Shown here piece after piece: positions 17,630 through 26,257 of a stretch of DNA of 64,000 bases. The notes beneath the pieces are model-generated. The model was not told the DNA's origin. It saw only the letters and a list, made by a program, of their open reading frames with translations, and made no database searches. Origin of the DNA: Paenibacillus andongensis (GTDB lineage Bacteria; Bacillota; Bacilli; Paenibacillales; NBRC-103111); contig NZ_CP104467.1 in assembly GCF_025369935.1 (NCBI RefSeq), positions 124,001 to 188,000 of the forward strand, in the 5' to 3' direction. Numbering within the stretch: position 1 is the stretch's first letter; every line of letters starts with the position of its first letter. The position numbers and the translations under genes were made by a program.

Positions 17630-18499
17630 GTGCCCAGAAGAGAACCGCGAATACGGATAGGAAGTCCAGCACATTCCGTATTTGAGTATACATTGATGTT
17701 GATCGGCTCGCTCATTATGGCGGCTAGTTTTAACTGTTTTTTGAATCCGAATCAAATTGCCACGGGCGGGGTTTCAGGTATTTCTACGATTGTTCAACAT
17801 TTGACGGGTCTTAATCCGGCGTTGACGCAGTGGGCCCTGAACATCCCGATTTTCTTGTTAGCTTTATGGCTGCTAGGCGGACAGTACGGAGTTAAGGCGG
17901 CGGTTGGGTCGGTTATATTTCCATTGTGTGTACTCGTAACCAGCCATTTAGGAGTGCCAACGCAAAATCCCTTGCTTGCATCCGTCTATGGAGGCATTGG
18001 TGTTGGACTTGGACTCGGCATCGTCTTTCGAGGACGAGGTTCCACGGGGGGACTTGGGCTAGCGGCGCAAATACTGCATAAATACACGGGCTTAAGTTTA
18101 GGATTCTCTGTAGCGGTTTTTGATGGATTGGTCATTCTAAGCTCCGCACTTGTTTTTACGCCTGAAAATGCCCTGTACGGGTTAATTGGGTTGTTTGTCA
18201 CCACGAAAACGATCGATATCGTTCAACTCGGCTTCAACTATGCCAAAGTGGCCTTCATTATTTCTGATCATACAGAAGCTATACGCAAAGCGATTTTATA
18301 TGATTTGGACCGTGGACTTACGGAGCTTAATGGATCCGGCGGATTTACAGGGGAATCGCGAACAGTCTTGATGGTCGTAGTGAAACAAAATGAAGTAAGT
18401 CGATTGAAAACGCTAGTCCAGTCGGTGGATCCGCAGGCTTTTGTTATTTTGAGTGAAACGAATGAGGTACTTGGGGAAGGTTTCAAACGACATGCATAG
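17630..18499 (+). CDS. YitT family integral membrane protein (DUF161/DUF2179)
   Basis: A 289-residue membrane protein with about five predicted hydrophobic spans (first at LMLIGSLIMAASFNCFL), the family segment NQIATGGVSGISTI after span 1, and a C-terminal soluble DUF2179 domain (GLTELNGSGGFTGESRTVL onward). Function of the family is not established. GTG 17630, 6 bases after AGAGGAGGG, is preferred over TTG 17606. It lies 32 bases after speD, so cotranscription with speD is likely, and it is closed by a terminator. Confidence 0.85.
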   Translation: MPRREPRIRIGSPAHSVFEYTLMLIGSLIMAASFNCFLNPNQIATGGVSGISTIVQHLTGLNPALTQWALNIPIFLLALWLLGGQYGVKAAVGSVIFPLCVLVTSHLGVPTQNPLLASVYGGIGVGLGLGIVFRGRGSTGGLGLAAQILHKYTGLSLGFSVAVFDGLVILSSALVFTPENALYGLIGLFVTTKTIDIVQLGFNYAKVAFIISDHTEAIRKAILYDLDRGLTELNGSGGFTGESRTVLMVVVKQNEVSRLKTLVQSVDPQAFVILSETNEVLGEGFKRHA

Positions 18500-18520
18500 C
18501 GTGAGGCTAAATAATAGAAT

Positions 18521-18545
18521 GGCGCACTTAGGTGCGTCTTTTTTG
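18521..18545 (+). terminator. Terminator after yitT
   Basis: GGCGCAC/GTGCGTC stem with a TTA-containing loop and a T6 tail. Confidence 0.75.
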
Positions 18546-18623
18546 TGTATAACTTTGCAAAAGAATGAACCGACTGTGGATAAATTGTGCATAATCTGTG
18601 GATAATTACACCACTTACCCACA
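18544..18623. promoter_or_regulatory. DnaA-box cluster upstream of argC
   Basis: This lies in a 458-base gap (18500-18957). It has two perfect TGTGGATAA boxes (18575-18583 and 18597-18605), one-mismatch boxes TGTGTATAA (18544) and TGTGCATAA (18586), and TTACCCACA (18615, opposite orientation). The boxes at 18575, 18586 and 18597 have the same orientation and begin exactly 11 bases apart, about one helical turn, which favours cooperative DnaA binding. Apart from this cluster, the preceding terminator and the arg control region, I see nothing definite in the gap. Confidence 0.7.
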
Positions 18624-18890
18624 TTCCTCAAAAATGAAGAAATAATCACATACAAGATTTGCCTATATGCCGTATAATTTGGGATAATTGATTTGTTACA
18701 ATAAACGGGTATCGATAAGGAAGAATTGGTTTTATGCACATGTTACGTGTAATTGATGCATATTGTGTATACTTCTTGTCGAAAGACAGGAATCCAAAGA
18801 ATGAAAGAAGCGTCGTTTTTCAATGCAAAAATCCTTGAAATTCCTTGCTTAGTGACAACAATATTGTCAAAATTAGCACAAAAAAATTCA

Positions 18891-18927
18891 TTGAATTATT
18901 ATGTATACGACTGTATAATAATACATA
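18891..18927 (+). promoter_or_regulatory. argC promoter overlapped by two ARG boxes
   Basis: TTGAAT (18891-18896), 17 bases, TATAAT (18914-18919) form a good sigma-A promoter. The ArgR/AhrC half-site pattern TGNATWWWWATNCA is met exactly by TGTATAATAATACA (18912-18925, over the -10). It is met with one mismatch by TGAATTATTATGTA (18892-18905, over the -35). The two boxes start 20 bases apart, on the same DNA face. Arginine-bound repressor would block RNA polymerase directly. Confidence 0.8.
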
Positions 18928-18957
18928 TATTTTCGGAACATCGGGAGGGAAATTCGA

Positions 18958-20007
18958 ATGAGTCATGGAGTTAGAGCGGCTATTATTGGAGCCACGGGTT
19001 ATGGTGGTGCGGAGTTGATTCGTCTGTTGCAGGCGCATCCTTTGGTACAGATTACTTCGGTCATCTCGACCTCTAATGCAGGAGCGCCGCTTGCGGAGCA
19101 TTTTCCACACTTGCAGGAAGTGGTTGTTGATATTCTAGATGTGCTTGATGTTGATTTGATTGCGGGCAAAGCGGACGTTGTGTTCTTGGCGACACCAGCT
19201 GGTGTGAGTGCAGAACTTTCACCAAAGCTTCTGGCAGCTGGCCTGAAGGTCATTGATATTTCTGGCGATTTAAGATTGAAGTCGAGTAGCGACTATGAAA
19301 AATGGTATAAAAAGCCGGCGGCTTCCGAGGAAGCATTGGCGCAATCGATTTATGGCTTGTCTGAGGTGTTCGGAGATGAAGTGAAGGGAAGCGATTTAAT
19401 TGCTAACCCAGGCTGCTATCCGACAGCAACGCTGCTTGGTCTCATTCCGGCTGTCAAAGCGGGTTGGATTGATCCATCGACGATCATTATTGATGCTAAA
19501 TCTGGCGTGTCCGGAGCGGGTCGCGGCGTTAATTTGGGCGTGCATTACGCGGAAGTGAATGAGAATTTAACAGCCTATAAAGTAAATAAGCATCAGCATA
19601 TTCCGGAAATCGAGCAGGCGCTCAGCCGGATAGCAGGTAAGCCAGTTATAACAACGTTCACGACACACCTCGTTCCGATGACGCGCGGAATTATGTCTAC
19701 CATGTACGCAACGATACAAGGTGAGCACACCGCCGAGGAATTTATTGAACTGTACCGTCAATATTATGAAGGTCGGAGATTTGTACGTATTCGTCAAAAT
19801 GGTAAGCTCCCTTCTACGAAGGAAGTGTTCGGCTCGAACTACTGCGACATCGGCTTTGCGGTGGATGAGCGCACGGGGCGTGTGACCATCGTTTCCGTCA
19901 TTGACAATGTGGTTAAAGGCGCTGCAGGTCAGGCCATTCAGAATTTAAATATTATGCAAGGCTGGGACGAAACGACAGGGCTGTTGTTCGCACCGGTGTA
20001 TCCATAA
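18958..20007 (+). CDS. argC: N-acetyl-gamma-glutamyl-phosphate reductase
   Basis: NADPH-dependent reduction of N-acetylglutamyl phosphate to the semialdehyde, third step of arginine synthesis. N-terminal Rossmann motif GATGYGGAELIRLL and the catalytic cysteine in NPGCYPTATLLGL are visible. Its 349 aa is normal length. GGGAGGG precedes ATG 18958. It is first in the arginine operon, directly behind the ARG-box promoter. Confidence 0.96.
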   Translation: MSHGVRAAIIGATGYGGAELIRLLQAHPLVQITSVISTSNAGAPLAEHFPHLQEVVVDILDVLDVDLIAGKADVVFLATPAGVSAELSPKLLAAGLKVIDISGDLRLKSSSDYEKWYKKPAASEEALAQSIYGLSEVFGDEVKGSDLIANPGCYPTATLLGLIPAVKAGWIDPSTIIIDAKSGVSGAGRGVNLGVHYAEVNENLTAYKVNKHQHIPEIEQALSRIAGKPVITTFTTHLVPMTRGIMSTMYATIQGEHTAEEFIELYRQYYEGRRFVRIRQNGKLPSTKEVFGSNYCDIGFAVDERTGRVTIVSVIDNVVKGAAGQAIQNLNIMQGWDETTGLLFAPVYP

Positions 20008-20031
20008 ACAAACAGACGAGGACGGATGAAG

Positions 20032-21255
20032 ATGTCGGGTCAAAAGTTTACCGTTGTGTCGGAAGGCACAGTAACAACGCCGAAAGGCTTTCGTGCAGGG
20101 GGGCTGCACTGTGGATTGAAGAAGACGGAGCGCTATGATCTAGGCGCAATCGTCTGTGATGTACCAGCGGCAGCGGCGGGCGTGTACACGCTGAACGCGT
20201 TTCAAGCGGCACCGCTGCGGGTGACGCAGGAGAGCATCGCCCAAGGCGGCAAGCTGCAGGCGATGATCGTCAACAGCGGCAACGCCAATGCGTGTACCGG
20301 CGAGCAGGGCGAGCAAGACGCGTACGCGATGCGCGCTGCTAGTGCGAAGGCGCTAGGCGTGGCGGAGCACCACGTCGGCGTGACGAGCACAGGCGTCATC
20401 GGCGAGCTTCTGCCGATGGGGAAAGTGCTGAGCGGCATCGAGCAGCTGCCGCTTAAAGTGAAGGCAGACGGCGGCGAAGACTTCTGCCAAGCGATCCTGA
20501 CCACGGATCTCACGCAGAAGATGACGTGTGTCCGTGTTGTCGTTGGCGGCAAGGAGGTTCACATTGCCGGGGCAGCGAAGGGTTCGGGGATGATTCACCC
20601 GAACATGGCGACGATGCTCGGTTTCATGACAACCGACGCGCCGATCGAGAGCGAATACCTGCAGCAGCTGCTTAGCAGGATCACAGATTCCACGTTCAAC
20701 ATGATCACCGTTGACGGGGATACGAGCACCAACGACATGGTCGTGGCGATGGCAAGCGGGTTGGCCGGCGGCGAAGCTTTGAATCCGGAGCATCCGGATT
20801 GGGAAGCGTTCGCGGCAGGGTTCCAGTACGTTGGCGAGTACCTCGCCAAGGCGATCGCGCGCGACGGCGAGGGCGCGACGAAGCTGATCGAGACGACGGT
20901 AGTCGGCGCGGAGAGCATTGAAGTGGCACGCAAGATCGTGAAGTCGATCATTGGCTCTAGCTTGGTCAAATCCGCTGTCTATGGCGCAGATGCGAACTGG
21001 GGTCGGATCATTGCGGCTGTCGGTTACTCAGGACAGCCGGTGAACGTGAACACCGTCGATATTCGCTTAGGTGATATCCCCGTGTTGGAGCAGTCGCGTC
21101 CGGTGAAGTTCGACGAGGAAGCGGCGCTTGCCTATTTGAAAACAGACACGATTCAAATTCATGTGAATTTACATATGGGCGCTGGCAAGGCTACGGGCTG
21201 GGGCTGCGACTTAACATATGATTATGTGCGGATCAATGCGGCTTATCGGACTTAG
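20032..21255 (+). CDS. argJ: Bifunctional ornithine acetyltransferase / N-acetylglutamate synthase
   Basis: ArgJ recycles the acetyl group from acetylornithine to glutamate. The proenzyme (407 aa) self-cleaves before the nucleophilic Thr in HPNMATMLGFMTTDAP. GSGMIHPNMAT and the C-terminal DANWGRIIAAVGYSG block are conserved. ATG 20032 is 9 bases after GAGGA; ATG 20026 is too close. Its presence means the operon can run the cyclic route without ArgE. The central part (about 20160-20960) is much more GC-rich than the two ends. Confidence 0.95.
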   Translation: MSGQKFTVVSEGTVTTPKGFRAGGLHCGLKKTERYDLGAIVCDVPAAAAGVYTLNAFQAAPLRVTQESIAQGGKLQAMIVNSGNANACTGEQGEQDAYAMRAASAKALGVAEHHVGVTSTGVIGELLPMGKVLSGIEQLPLKVKADGGEDFCQAILTTDLTQKMTCVRVVVGGKEVHIAGAAKGSGMIHPNMATMLGFMTTDAPIESEYLQQLLSRITDSTFNMITVDGDTSTNDMVVAMASGLAGGEALNPEHPDWEAFAAGFQYVGEYLAKAIARDGEGATKLIETTVVGAESIEVARKIVKSIIGSSLVKSAVYGADANWGRIIAAVGYSGQPVNVNTVDIRLGDIPVLEQSRPVKFDEEAALAYLKTDTIQIHVNLHMGAGKATGWGCDLTYDYVRINAAYRT

Positions 21256-21315
21256 GTTTAGTTAAGTTACCGCAATAGGATCGCCACATAAGGAAGCAAA
21301 GGGGAACGAAAGCTT

Positions 21316-22107
21316 GTGAAGAACAATTGCTTTGTGATGAAATGCGGCGGCAGCACGCTCACTGCGTTACCGTTTAGTTTTTTTGAAGATATGCGTCAGC
21401 TTCAGGATGAGGGTATAGTAACTGTTATCGTTCATGGCGGAGGTCCTGCTATTTCAGAAACGCTAGGGAAGCTAGGGATAGAGTCCGGCTTCGTGAATGG
21501 CCTTCGGGTGACGAATGAAGCGGTGCTCGACGTTGTGGAGATGGTGCTTTCCGGCCAGATCAACAAAGAGATCGTACGCCGAATTCAGTTAACAGGCGCA
21601 ATGGCGCTTGGATTGTCCGGTGTGGATGGACATTTGATTGAAGCGAAGCCGGTGGCGAATAGTCACGAGGTTGGCCTTGTTGGTGAGGTCACGAAAGTGA
21701 ACGCAGAGCTGATACAAGGTGTCGTGAATATGGGCTACATCCCGGTGATCGCACCAGTTGGACTTGGCGCCGATGGCGGTCAGCGTTACAACATCAATGC
21801 AGATACGGCTGCAGGAGCTGTTGCTTCTCACCTTGGTGTGGAGCAGATGGTCGTGGTGACGGACGTTCCAGGCATTATGAAAACGGTGGATGGCGAGAAG
21901 CGGGTGCTTCCCGTTGTCAGCGTGGCAGAAATTGAAGAGATGATCGCTAGCGGAGATATCTACGGGGGGATGATTCCGAAAGTTCGAGCAGCGATTGCTT
22001 GTATCCAAGGCAGGGTCCAAGAAGTTGTCATCGTAAACGGCTCTGAGCCTAATGTGCTCAGCAAAGTACTGAAGGGCACGGGCATTGGCACGAGGATTGT
22101 GCGCTAA
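21316..22107 (+). CDS. argB: Acetylglutamate kinase
   Basis: Amino acid kinase family enzyme phosphorylating N-acetylglutamate. MKCGGSTLTALP (lysine and glycine loop), VHGGGPAISETL, GLSGVDGHLIEA and NADTAAGAVASHLG are the usual substrate and ATP sites. Its 263 aa lacks the N-terminal helix of arginine-inhibited long forms. The start is GTG 21316 behind AAAGGGG. It is separated from the next gene by a 269-base spacer full of palindromes. Confidence 0.95.
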   Translation: MKNNCFVMKCGGSTLTALPFSFFEDMRQLQDEGIVTVIVHGGGPAISETLGKLGIESGFVNGLRVTNEAVLDVVEMVLSGQINKEIVRRIQLTGAMALGLSGVDGHLIEAKPVANSHEVGLVGEVTKVNAELIQGVVNMGYIPVIAPVGLGADGGQRYNINADTAAGAVASHLGVEQMVVVTDVPGIMKTVDGEKRVLPVVSVAEIEEMIASGDIYGGMIPKVRAAIACIQGRVQEVVIVNGSEPNVLSKVLKGTGIGTRIVR

Positions 22108-22342
22108 CAATGGTTTTCATTGTAACAACGACCGATACGAGCTTGAAAATACCGCTTTAACGCTGTTTTTCATCCTAATGGTACAATTACAGGGGGCCGG
22201 AGCGAATTTAATGCTGTTTTTCATCTTTAAATAGGGCTGTAACGCTGGTTAACCTGTAAATGGACACACTTAACGATGATTATCATCGTTATAATTGAGA
22301 TTCACCGTCAGGCTGTCTCCATAGCGATGAATAACATCGTTA
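22106..22342. repeat. Phased array of six imperfect palindromes in the argB-argD interval
   Basis: Six related sites approximate AACGATG-N5-CATCGTT. They start at 22106 (AACAATG..CATTGT), 22159 (AACGCTG..CATC), 22210 (AATGCTG..CATC), 22241 (AACGCTGGTTAACC), 22272 (AACGATGATTATCATCGTT, nearly perfect) and 22323 (AGCGATG..CATCGTT). Start-to-start distances are 53, 51, 31, 31 and 51 bases, close to 5, 5, 3, 3 and 5 helical turns. They do not match the ARG box. They could be operator sites for an unidentified regulator or copies of an interspersed repeat. Confidence 0.6.
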
Positions 22343-22376
22343 CCATACAAAAGGTTCTTAAACGGAGGTATCTGTG

Positions 22377-22652
22377 ATGCAGCGGATTACGTTTATGTTT
22401 AAACAATTCTTAAGAGAGCCTCTATGGTTTAAAATACTTATTTCGACAACCTTGCTGGTTGCACTCATTTTTAGTAATTCTTATTTCTCCAATGATCCAG
22501 CTTATCAAGGTTTTTCCAAATTAGCGGCAGCAATCTTTTTCATTGCATACGGGATGAAAATGCGAAGGAATCGAACAACAGTTTTTATTTTATACGCAGC
22601 TGCAGCGATATGTCTTTATTTAGCTTGGCACAAGTTCGAACTTATGGGTTGA
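22377..22652 (+). CDS. Small membrane protein, unknown function
   Basis: A 91-residue protein with two or three hydrophobic segments (ILISTTLLVALIFSNSYF, LAAAIFFIAYGMKM, VFILYAAAAICLYLAW) and a basic loop MRRNRTT. I do not recognise it with certainty; small DUF3953-like proteins have this build. GGAGGT lies 7 bases before ATG 22377. It sits inside the arginine operon between argB and argD, preceded by the palindrome array and followed after 27 bases by argD. Nothing in the sequence links it to arginine. Confidence 0.7.
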   Translation: MQRITFMFKQFLREPLWFKILISTTLLVALIFSNSYFSNDPAYQGFSKLAAAIFFIAYGMKMRRNRTTVFILYAAAAICLYLAWHKFELMG

Positions 22653-22679
22653 ACCACAAACATTAAGGAGGGAATGTAC

Positions 22680-23876
22680 ATGACTGAAACGGGAAAAAGC
22701 TCGTTATTTCCAACCTATGCAAGATATCCAATCACACTAGTAAAGGGTGAGGGCAGCCGTCTGTGGGATGATACTGGCAAGGAATATATCGACTTGATGA
22801 GCGGGATCGCGGTGGCGAACCTCGGGCATGCGCCACAAGCGGTGAAGGAGAAGTTGATTGAACAACTAGATCAATTGTGGCATGTGAGCAATCTTTTCCA
22901 TATTCCGAATCAAGAGAAGCTGGCTACTCTACTCACAGATAATAGCTGTGCAGACGCGGTGTTCTTCTGTTCCACTGGTGCGGAAGCGAATGAGGCTGCG
23001 ATTAAGCTGGCGCGTCGCTATAACCAGAAGGTTTTGAACAATGGTCGGTACGAGATTATCACGTTCAACATGTCGTTCCATGGACGCACGCTGGCGACTT
23101 TGACCGCTACAGGTCAAGATAAAGTGAAGGAAGGCTTCCATCCGCTTCCCGGCGGCTTCGTTTATGCGCCTTATAACGATTTCGAGGCTGTCCGCAGTCT
23201 TGTAAACGAGCATACATGTGCCATTATGTTAGAGATGGTGCAAGGGGAAGGCGGCGTGCTGCCGGCTGATCCGGAGTTCGTGAAACAAATTGCAGAGCTG
23301 TGCAAGCAAGAGAACCTGCTTCTGATCGTGGATGAAATCCAGACGGGCGTAGGCCGTACAGGTAAGCTTTTTGCCTATGAGCATTATGGGGTGGAGCCGG
23401 ATATTTTCACGTTGGCCAAAGGCCTTGGTGGAGGGTTTCCGATCGGTGCTATGTTAGGCAAAGCGTTCTTGGCTGAAGGATTCAGCGCTGGAAGCCACGG
23501 TTCAACCTTTGGTGGAACGCCGATAGCTACGGCTGCCGGATATGCGGCTGTGGACACAATTATCACGAATAAACTTCCAGAGCGTGCTGCAGAATTAGGC
23601 GATTACACGGTGAAGAAGCTGGAAAGCAAGCTTGCAGGCAATCCGCTTATTAGCAATATTCGCGGTATTGGTCTCCTCATCGGGATCGAATGCACACAGC
23701 CAGCAGGTGAAATCATTAGCGAAATTCATAAGCAAGGCGTACTCGTCATTCCGGCAGGGCCAAACGTTATTCGTCTGGTGCCCGCTTTGACCATACCGCA
23801 AGAAGATTTAGATCAAGCCCTAGATGTGGTGTGCAGTGTCCTCTCCCAGAAGGCATCAACCATCAGCAGCGTCTAG
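22680..23876 (+). CDS. argD: Acetylornithine aminotransferase
   Basis: Class III PLP aminotransferase (398 aa) converting acetylglutamate semialdehyde to acetylornithine. Visible: [27 protein letters not shown] with the PLP-binding Asp, and [14 protein letters not shown] with the Schiff-base Lys. ATG 22680 is 8 bases from AAGGAGG; the in-frame ATG at 22674 is too close. It is followed by argF. Confidence 0.94.
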   Translation: MTETGKSSLFPTYARYPITLVKGEGSRLWDDTGKEYIDLMSGIAVANLGHAPQAVKEKLIEQLDQLWHVSNLFHIPNQEKLATLLTDNSCADAVFFCSTGAEANEAAIKLARRYNQKVLNNGRYEIITFNMSFHGRTLATLTATGQDKVKEGFHPLPGGFVYAPYNDFEAVRSLVNEHTCAIMLEMVQGEGGVLPADPEFVKQIAELCKQENLLLIVDEIQTGVGRTGKLFAYEHYGVEPDIFTLAKGLGGGFPIGAMLGKAFLAEGFSAGSHGSTFGGTPIATAAGYAAVDTIITNKLPERAAELGDYTVKKLESKLAGNPLISNIRGIGLLIGIECTQPAGEIISEIHKQGVLVIPAGPNVIRLVPALTIPQEDLDQALDVVCSVLSQKASTISSV

Positions 23877-23906
23877 TAAAAGTTCCGTTTAGAGAGGTTG
23901 GATAAC

Positions 23907-24866
23907 ATGAATATGGCTGTAAAGGAAGAACTGGCTGCCCAGTTGAAGGGCAAGGATTTTCTTGCTTTAGTTGATTATACATCGGAAGAAATTGAATATT
24001 TGATTCACTATGCGATTGAGCTTAAACGTAAACAGAAAGCAAGAGAGCCGCATGCTGTGCTCGCTGGTAAGACGCTGGGAATGATTTTTGAAAAATCCTC
24101 GACGCGTACGCGTGTTTCCTTTGAAGTAGGGATGTACCAACTAGGCGGTCAGGCTCTATTCCTTAGCAAAAATGATCTGCAGCTTGGACGCGGCGAAACC
24201 GTTTGGGATACCGCTCAAACATTGTCCCGTTACCTGGATGGTATCATGATTCGTACGTACGAACACCGCAAAGTGATTGACCTTGCACGTGGATCAACGG
24301 TACCGGTCATTAACGGATTGACGGATTATGCCCACCCTTGTCAGGTTATGGCTGATTATCAGACGGTTTTGGAGAAAAAAGGCCGTTTGAAAGGTCTCAA
24401 AGTCGCCTATATCGGAGATGGCAACAATATGGTGCACTCCCTTATGATGGGTGCAAGCAAATTGGGAATGAATTTCGCGATTGCCTCGCCAGAAGGCTAT
24501 GATCCTGATAAGGAAGTCATTCAGATTTCTAAGGAAAACGCAGCGCAAACCGGAGGCAGTGTCCTTCTTACTCGTGATCCACGCGAAGCCATTGAAAATG
24601 CGGACATCGTCTATACAGACGTTTGGGCAAGCATGGGCTTTGAGGCGGAGCAGCAGGAGCGGGAGATTGCTTTCAAGAATTTCCAAATCAACGAGGCGCT
24701 TGTGAAGCATGCCAAATCGGATTATTTGTTCATGCACTGCTTGCCTGCACACCGCGGGGAAGAAGTGAGTGAGGGCGTCATTGACGGCCCGAATTCCATC
24801 ATTTTTGACCAAGCAGAGAATCGTCTTCATGCGCAAAAGGCCATTATGGCCGCGACAATGATATAA
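23907..24866 (+). CDS. argF: Ornithine carbamoyltransferase
   Basis: Transfers carbamoyl from carbamoyl phosphate to ornithine, giving citrulline. SSTRTRVSFEVG is the carbamoyl-phosphate loop, HPCQ sits in YAHPCQVMADY, and MHCLPAHRGEEV carries the catalytic Cys. ATG 23907 is placed 9 bases after GAGAGG, and 319 aa is standard. carAB, which supply carbamoyl phosphate and are linked to arginine genes in B. subtilis, are absent here. Confidence 0.95.
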   Translation: MNMAVKEELAAQLKGKDFLALVDYTSEEIEYLIHYAIELKRKQKAREPHAVLAGKTLGMIFEKSSTRTRVSFEVGMYQLGGQALFLSKNDLQLGRGETVWDTAQTLSRYLDGIMIRTYEHRKVIDLARGSTVPVINGLTDYAHPCQVMADYQTVLEKKGRLKGLKVAYIGDGNNMVHSLMMGASKLGMNFAIASPEGYDPDKEVIQISKENAAQTGGSVLLTRDPREAIENADIVYTDVWASMGFEAEQQEREIAFKNFQINEALVKHAKSDYLFMHCLPAHRGEEVSEGVIDGPNSIIFDQAENRLHAQKAIMAATMI

Positions 24867-24905
24867 TAATTCGTAACAGACATAGAAACGGAGAGATTAG
24901 TAGAC

Positions 24906-26144
24906 ATGGCTAAGGAAAAAATCGTTCTCGCCTATTCCGGCGGATTGGATACATCGGTTATACTCAAATGGCTTAAGGAGACTTACGACGCGGAAATCAT
25001 TGCTTTCACAGCGGATATCGGGCAAAAGGATGAGCTGGACGGTCTGGAGGAAAAAGCGCTCCAAACCGGCGCATCCAAGATCTACATCGACGACCTGCGG
25101 GATGAGTTCGCGAAGGATTTTATCAACCCGATGTTCCAAGCGGGTGCCTTGTATGAAGGGCAATACCTGCTTGGCACTTCGATTGCTCGTCCTTTGATCG
25201 CGAAGCGCATGGTTGAGATCGCTCGCGCTGAAGGCGCAACAGCGATTGCTCACGGCGCTACAGGCAAAGGAAACGACCAAGTGCGTTTCGAGCTGACAGC
25301 AGCGGCGTTGGCGCCTGAGCTGTCCGTGATCGCGCCTTGGCGTCTAGAAGAATTCCGCGAACAGTTCCCGGGTCGCGCAGAGATGATCGCATATGCCGAG
25401 AAACACGGCATTCCGGTTACGGCATCAGCGGCGAAGCCGTATTCGACGGATCGTAACCTGCTGCACATCTCTTTCGAGAGCGGCATGTTGGAGGATCCTT
25501 GGTTTGATGCTGCATCCGACGAGAACAAAGGCATGTACGTCCTGAGCGTAGCTCCGGAAGATGCGCCAGATCAAGCGGAGTATATCGAGCTTGAGTTCGA
25601 CAAAGGTGACTGCGTAGCCATCAATGGCAACAAGTTGTCCCCTCTGCAAGTTATGGAAACTTTGAATGAGATCGGCGGCAAGCATGGTATTGGCCGTGTG
25701 GACATGGTCGAGAACCGTTTCGTCGGCATGAAGAGCCGCGGCGTGTACGAGACTCCAGGCGGTACGATCCTTTTCACCGCTCACCGCAAAATGGAATCCC
25801 TTACGATGGACCGCGATGTTATGCACCTTCGTGATTCCCTTATTACGAAATATGCGACACTTGTCTACAACGGCTTCTGGTTCGCACCTGAGCGTTTGGC
25901 GATTCAAGCTCTTGTGGACGAAAGCCAAAAGAACGTAACAGGTACTGTACGCTTGAAATTGTACAAAGGCAACGTGATGGGCGCTGGTGTGAAAAGCCCA
26001 GTATCCTTGTACAATCCAGATATTGCTACAATGGAAGCAGATCCGACGAAAGCATACGACCAAGGCGATGCAGCAGGATTCATCCGCTTGAACGCGCTTC
26101 GTCTGAAAGTATCTTCCGGCGTGGAACAAAAGGCAAAGAAGTAA
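24906..26144 (+). CDS. argG: Argininosuccinate synthase
   Basis: Joins citrulline and aspartate with ATP. The N-terminal PP-loop [31 protein letters not shown] and [10 protein letters not shown] are family signatures. The 412-aa length is full. It starts 39 bases after argF with GGAGAG as ribosome site. A hairpin of 8 bp lies in the gap to argH. Confidence 0.96.
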   Translation: MAKEKIVLAYSGGLDTSVILKWLKETYDAEIIAFTADIGQKDELDGLEEKALQTGASKIYIDDLRDEFAKDFINPMFQAGALYEGQYLLGTSIARPLIAKRMVEIARAEGATAIAHGATGKGNDQVRFELTAAALAPELSVIAPWRLEEFREQFPGRAEMIAYAEKHGIPVTASAAKPYSTDRNLLHISFESGMLEDPWFDAASDENKGMYVLSVAPEDAPDQAEYIELEFDKGDCVAINGNKLSPLQVMETLNEIGGKHGIGRVDMVENRFVGMKSRGVYETPGGTILFTAHRKMESLTMDRDVMHLRDSLITKYATLVYNGFWFAPERLAIQALVDESQKNVTGTVRLKLYKGNVMGAGVKSPVSLYNPDIATMEADPTKAYDQGDAAGFIRLNALRLKVSSGVEQKAKK

Positions 26145-26166
26145 TTCTATAGCAGCTCGGCCCGCT

Positions 26167-26195
26167 GGCTTTCCCTTCGTGGAAAGCCTTTGGGT
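26167..26195 (+). terminator. Weak hairpin between argG and argH
   Basis: GGCTTTCC and GGAAAGCC pair perfectly around CTTCGT, followed by TTTGGGTT, a poor U tract. It may reduce read-through or stabilise mRNA ends between argG and argH rather than end transcription fully. Confidence 0.45.
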
Positions 26196-26257
26196 TGTCC
26201 ATAAGTTTTTTCATAAGTCTTTCCATAAGTGTGTTAATACGAGAGGAGCCATGCACG

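Noticed and set aside
18500-18957. T-box or other amino acid riboswitch before argC
   Set aside because: No T-box core sequence or antiterminator/terminator pair; the promoter lies only about 65 bases before the start and is covered by ARG boxes.
25425-26129. 234-codon antisense frame opposite argG
   Set aside because: The sense strand encodes full-length argininosuccinate synthase; the antisense product has no recognisable pattern.
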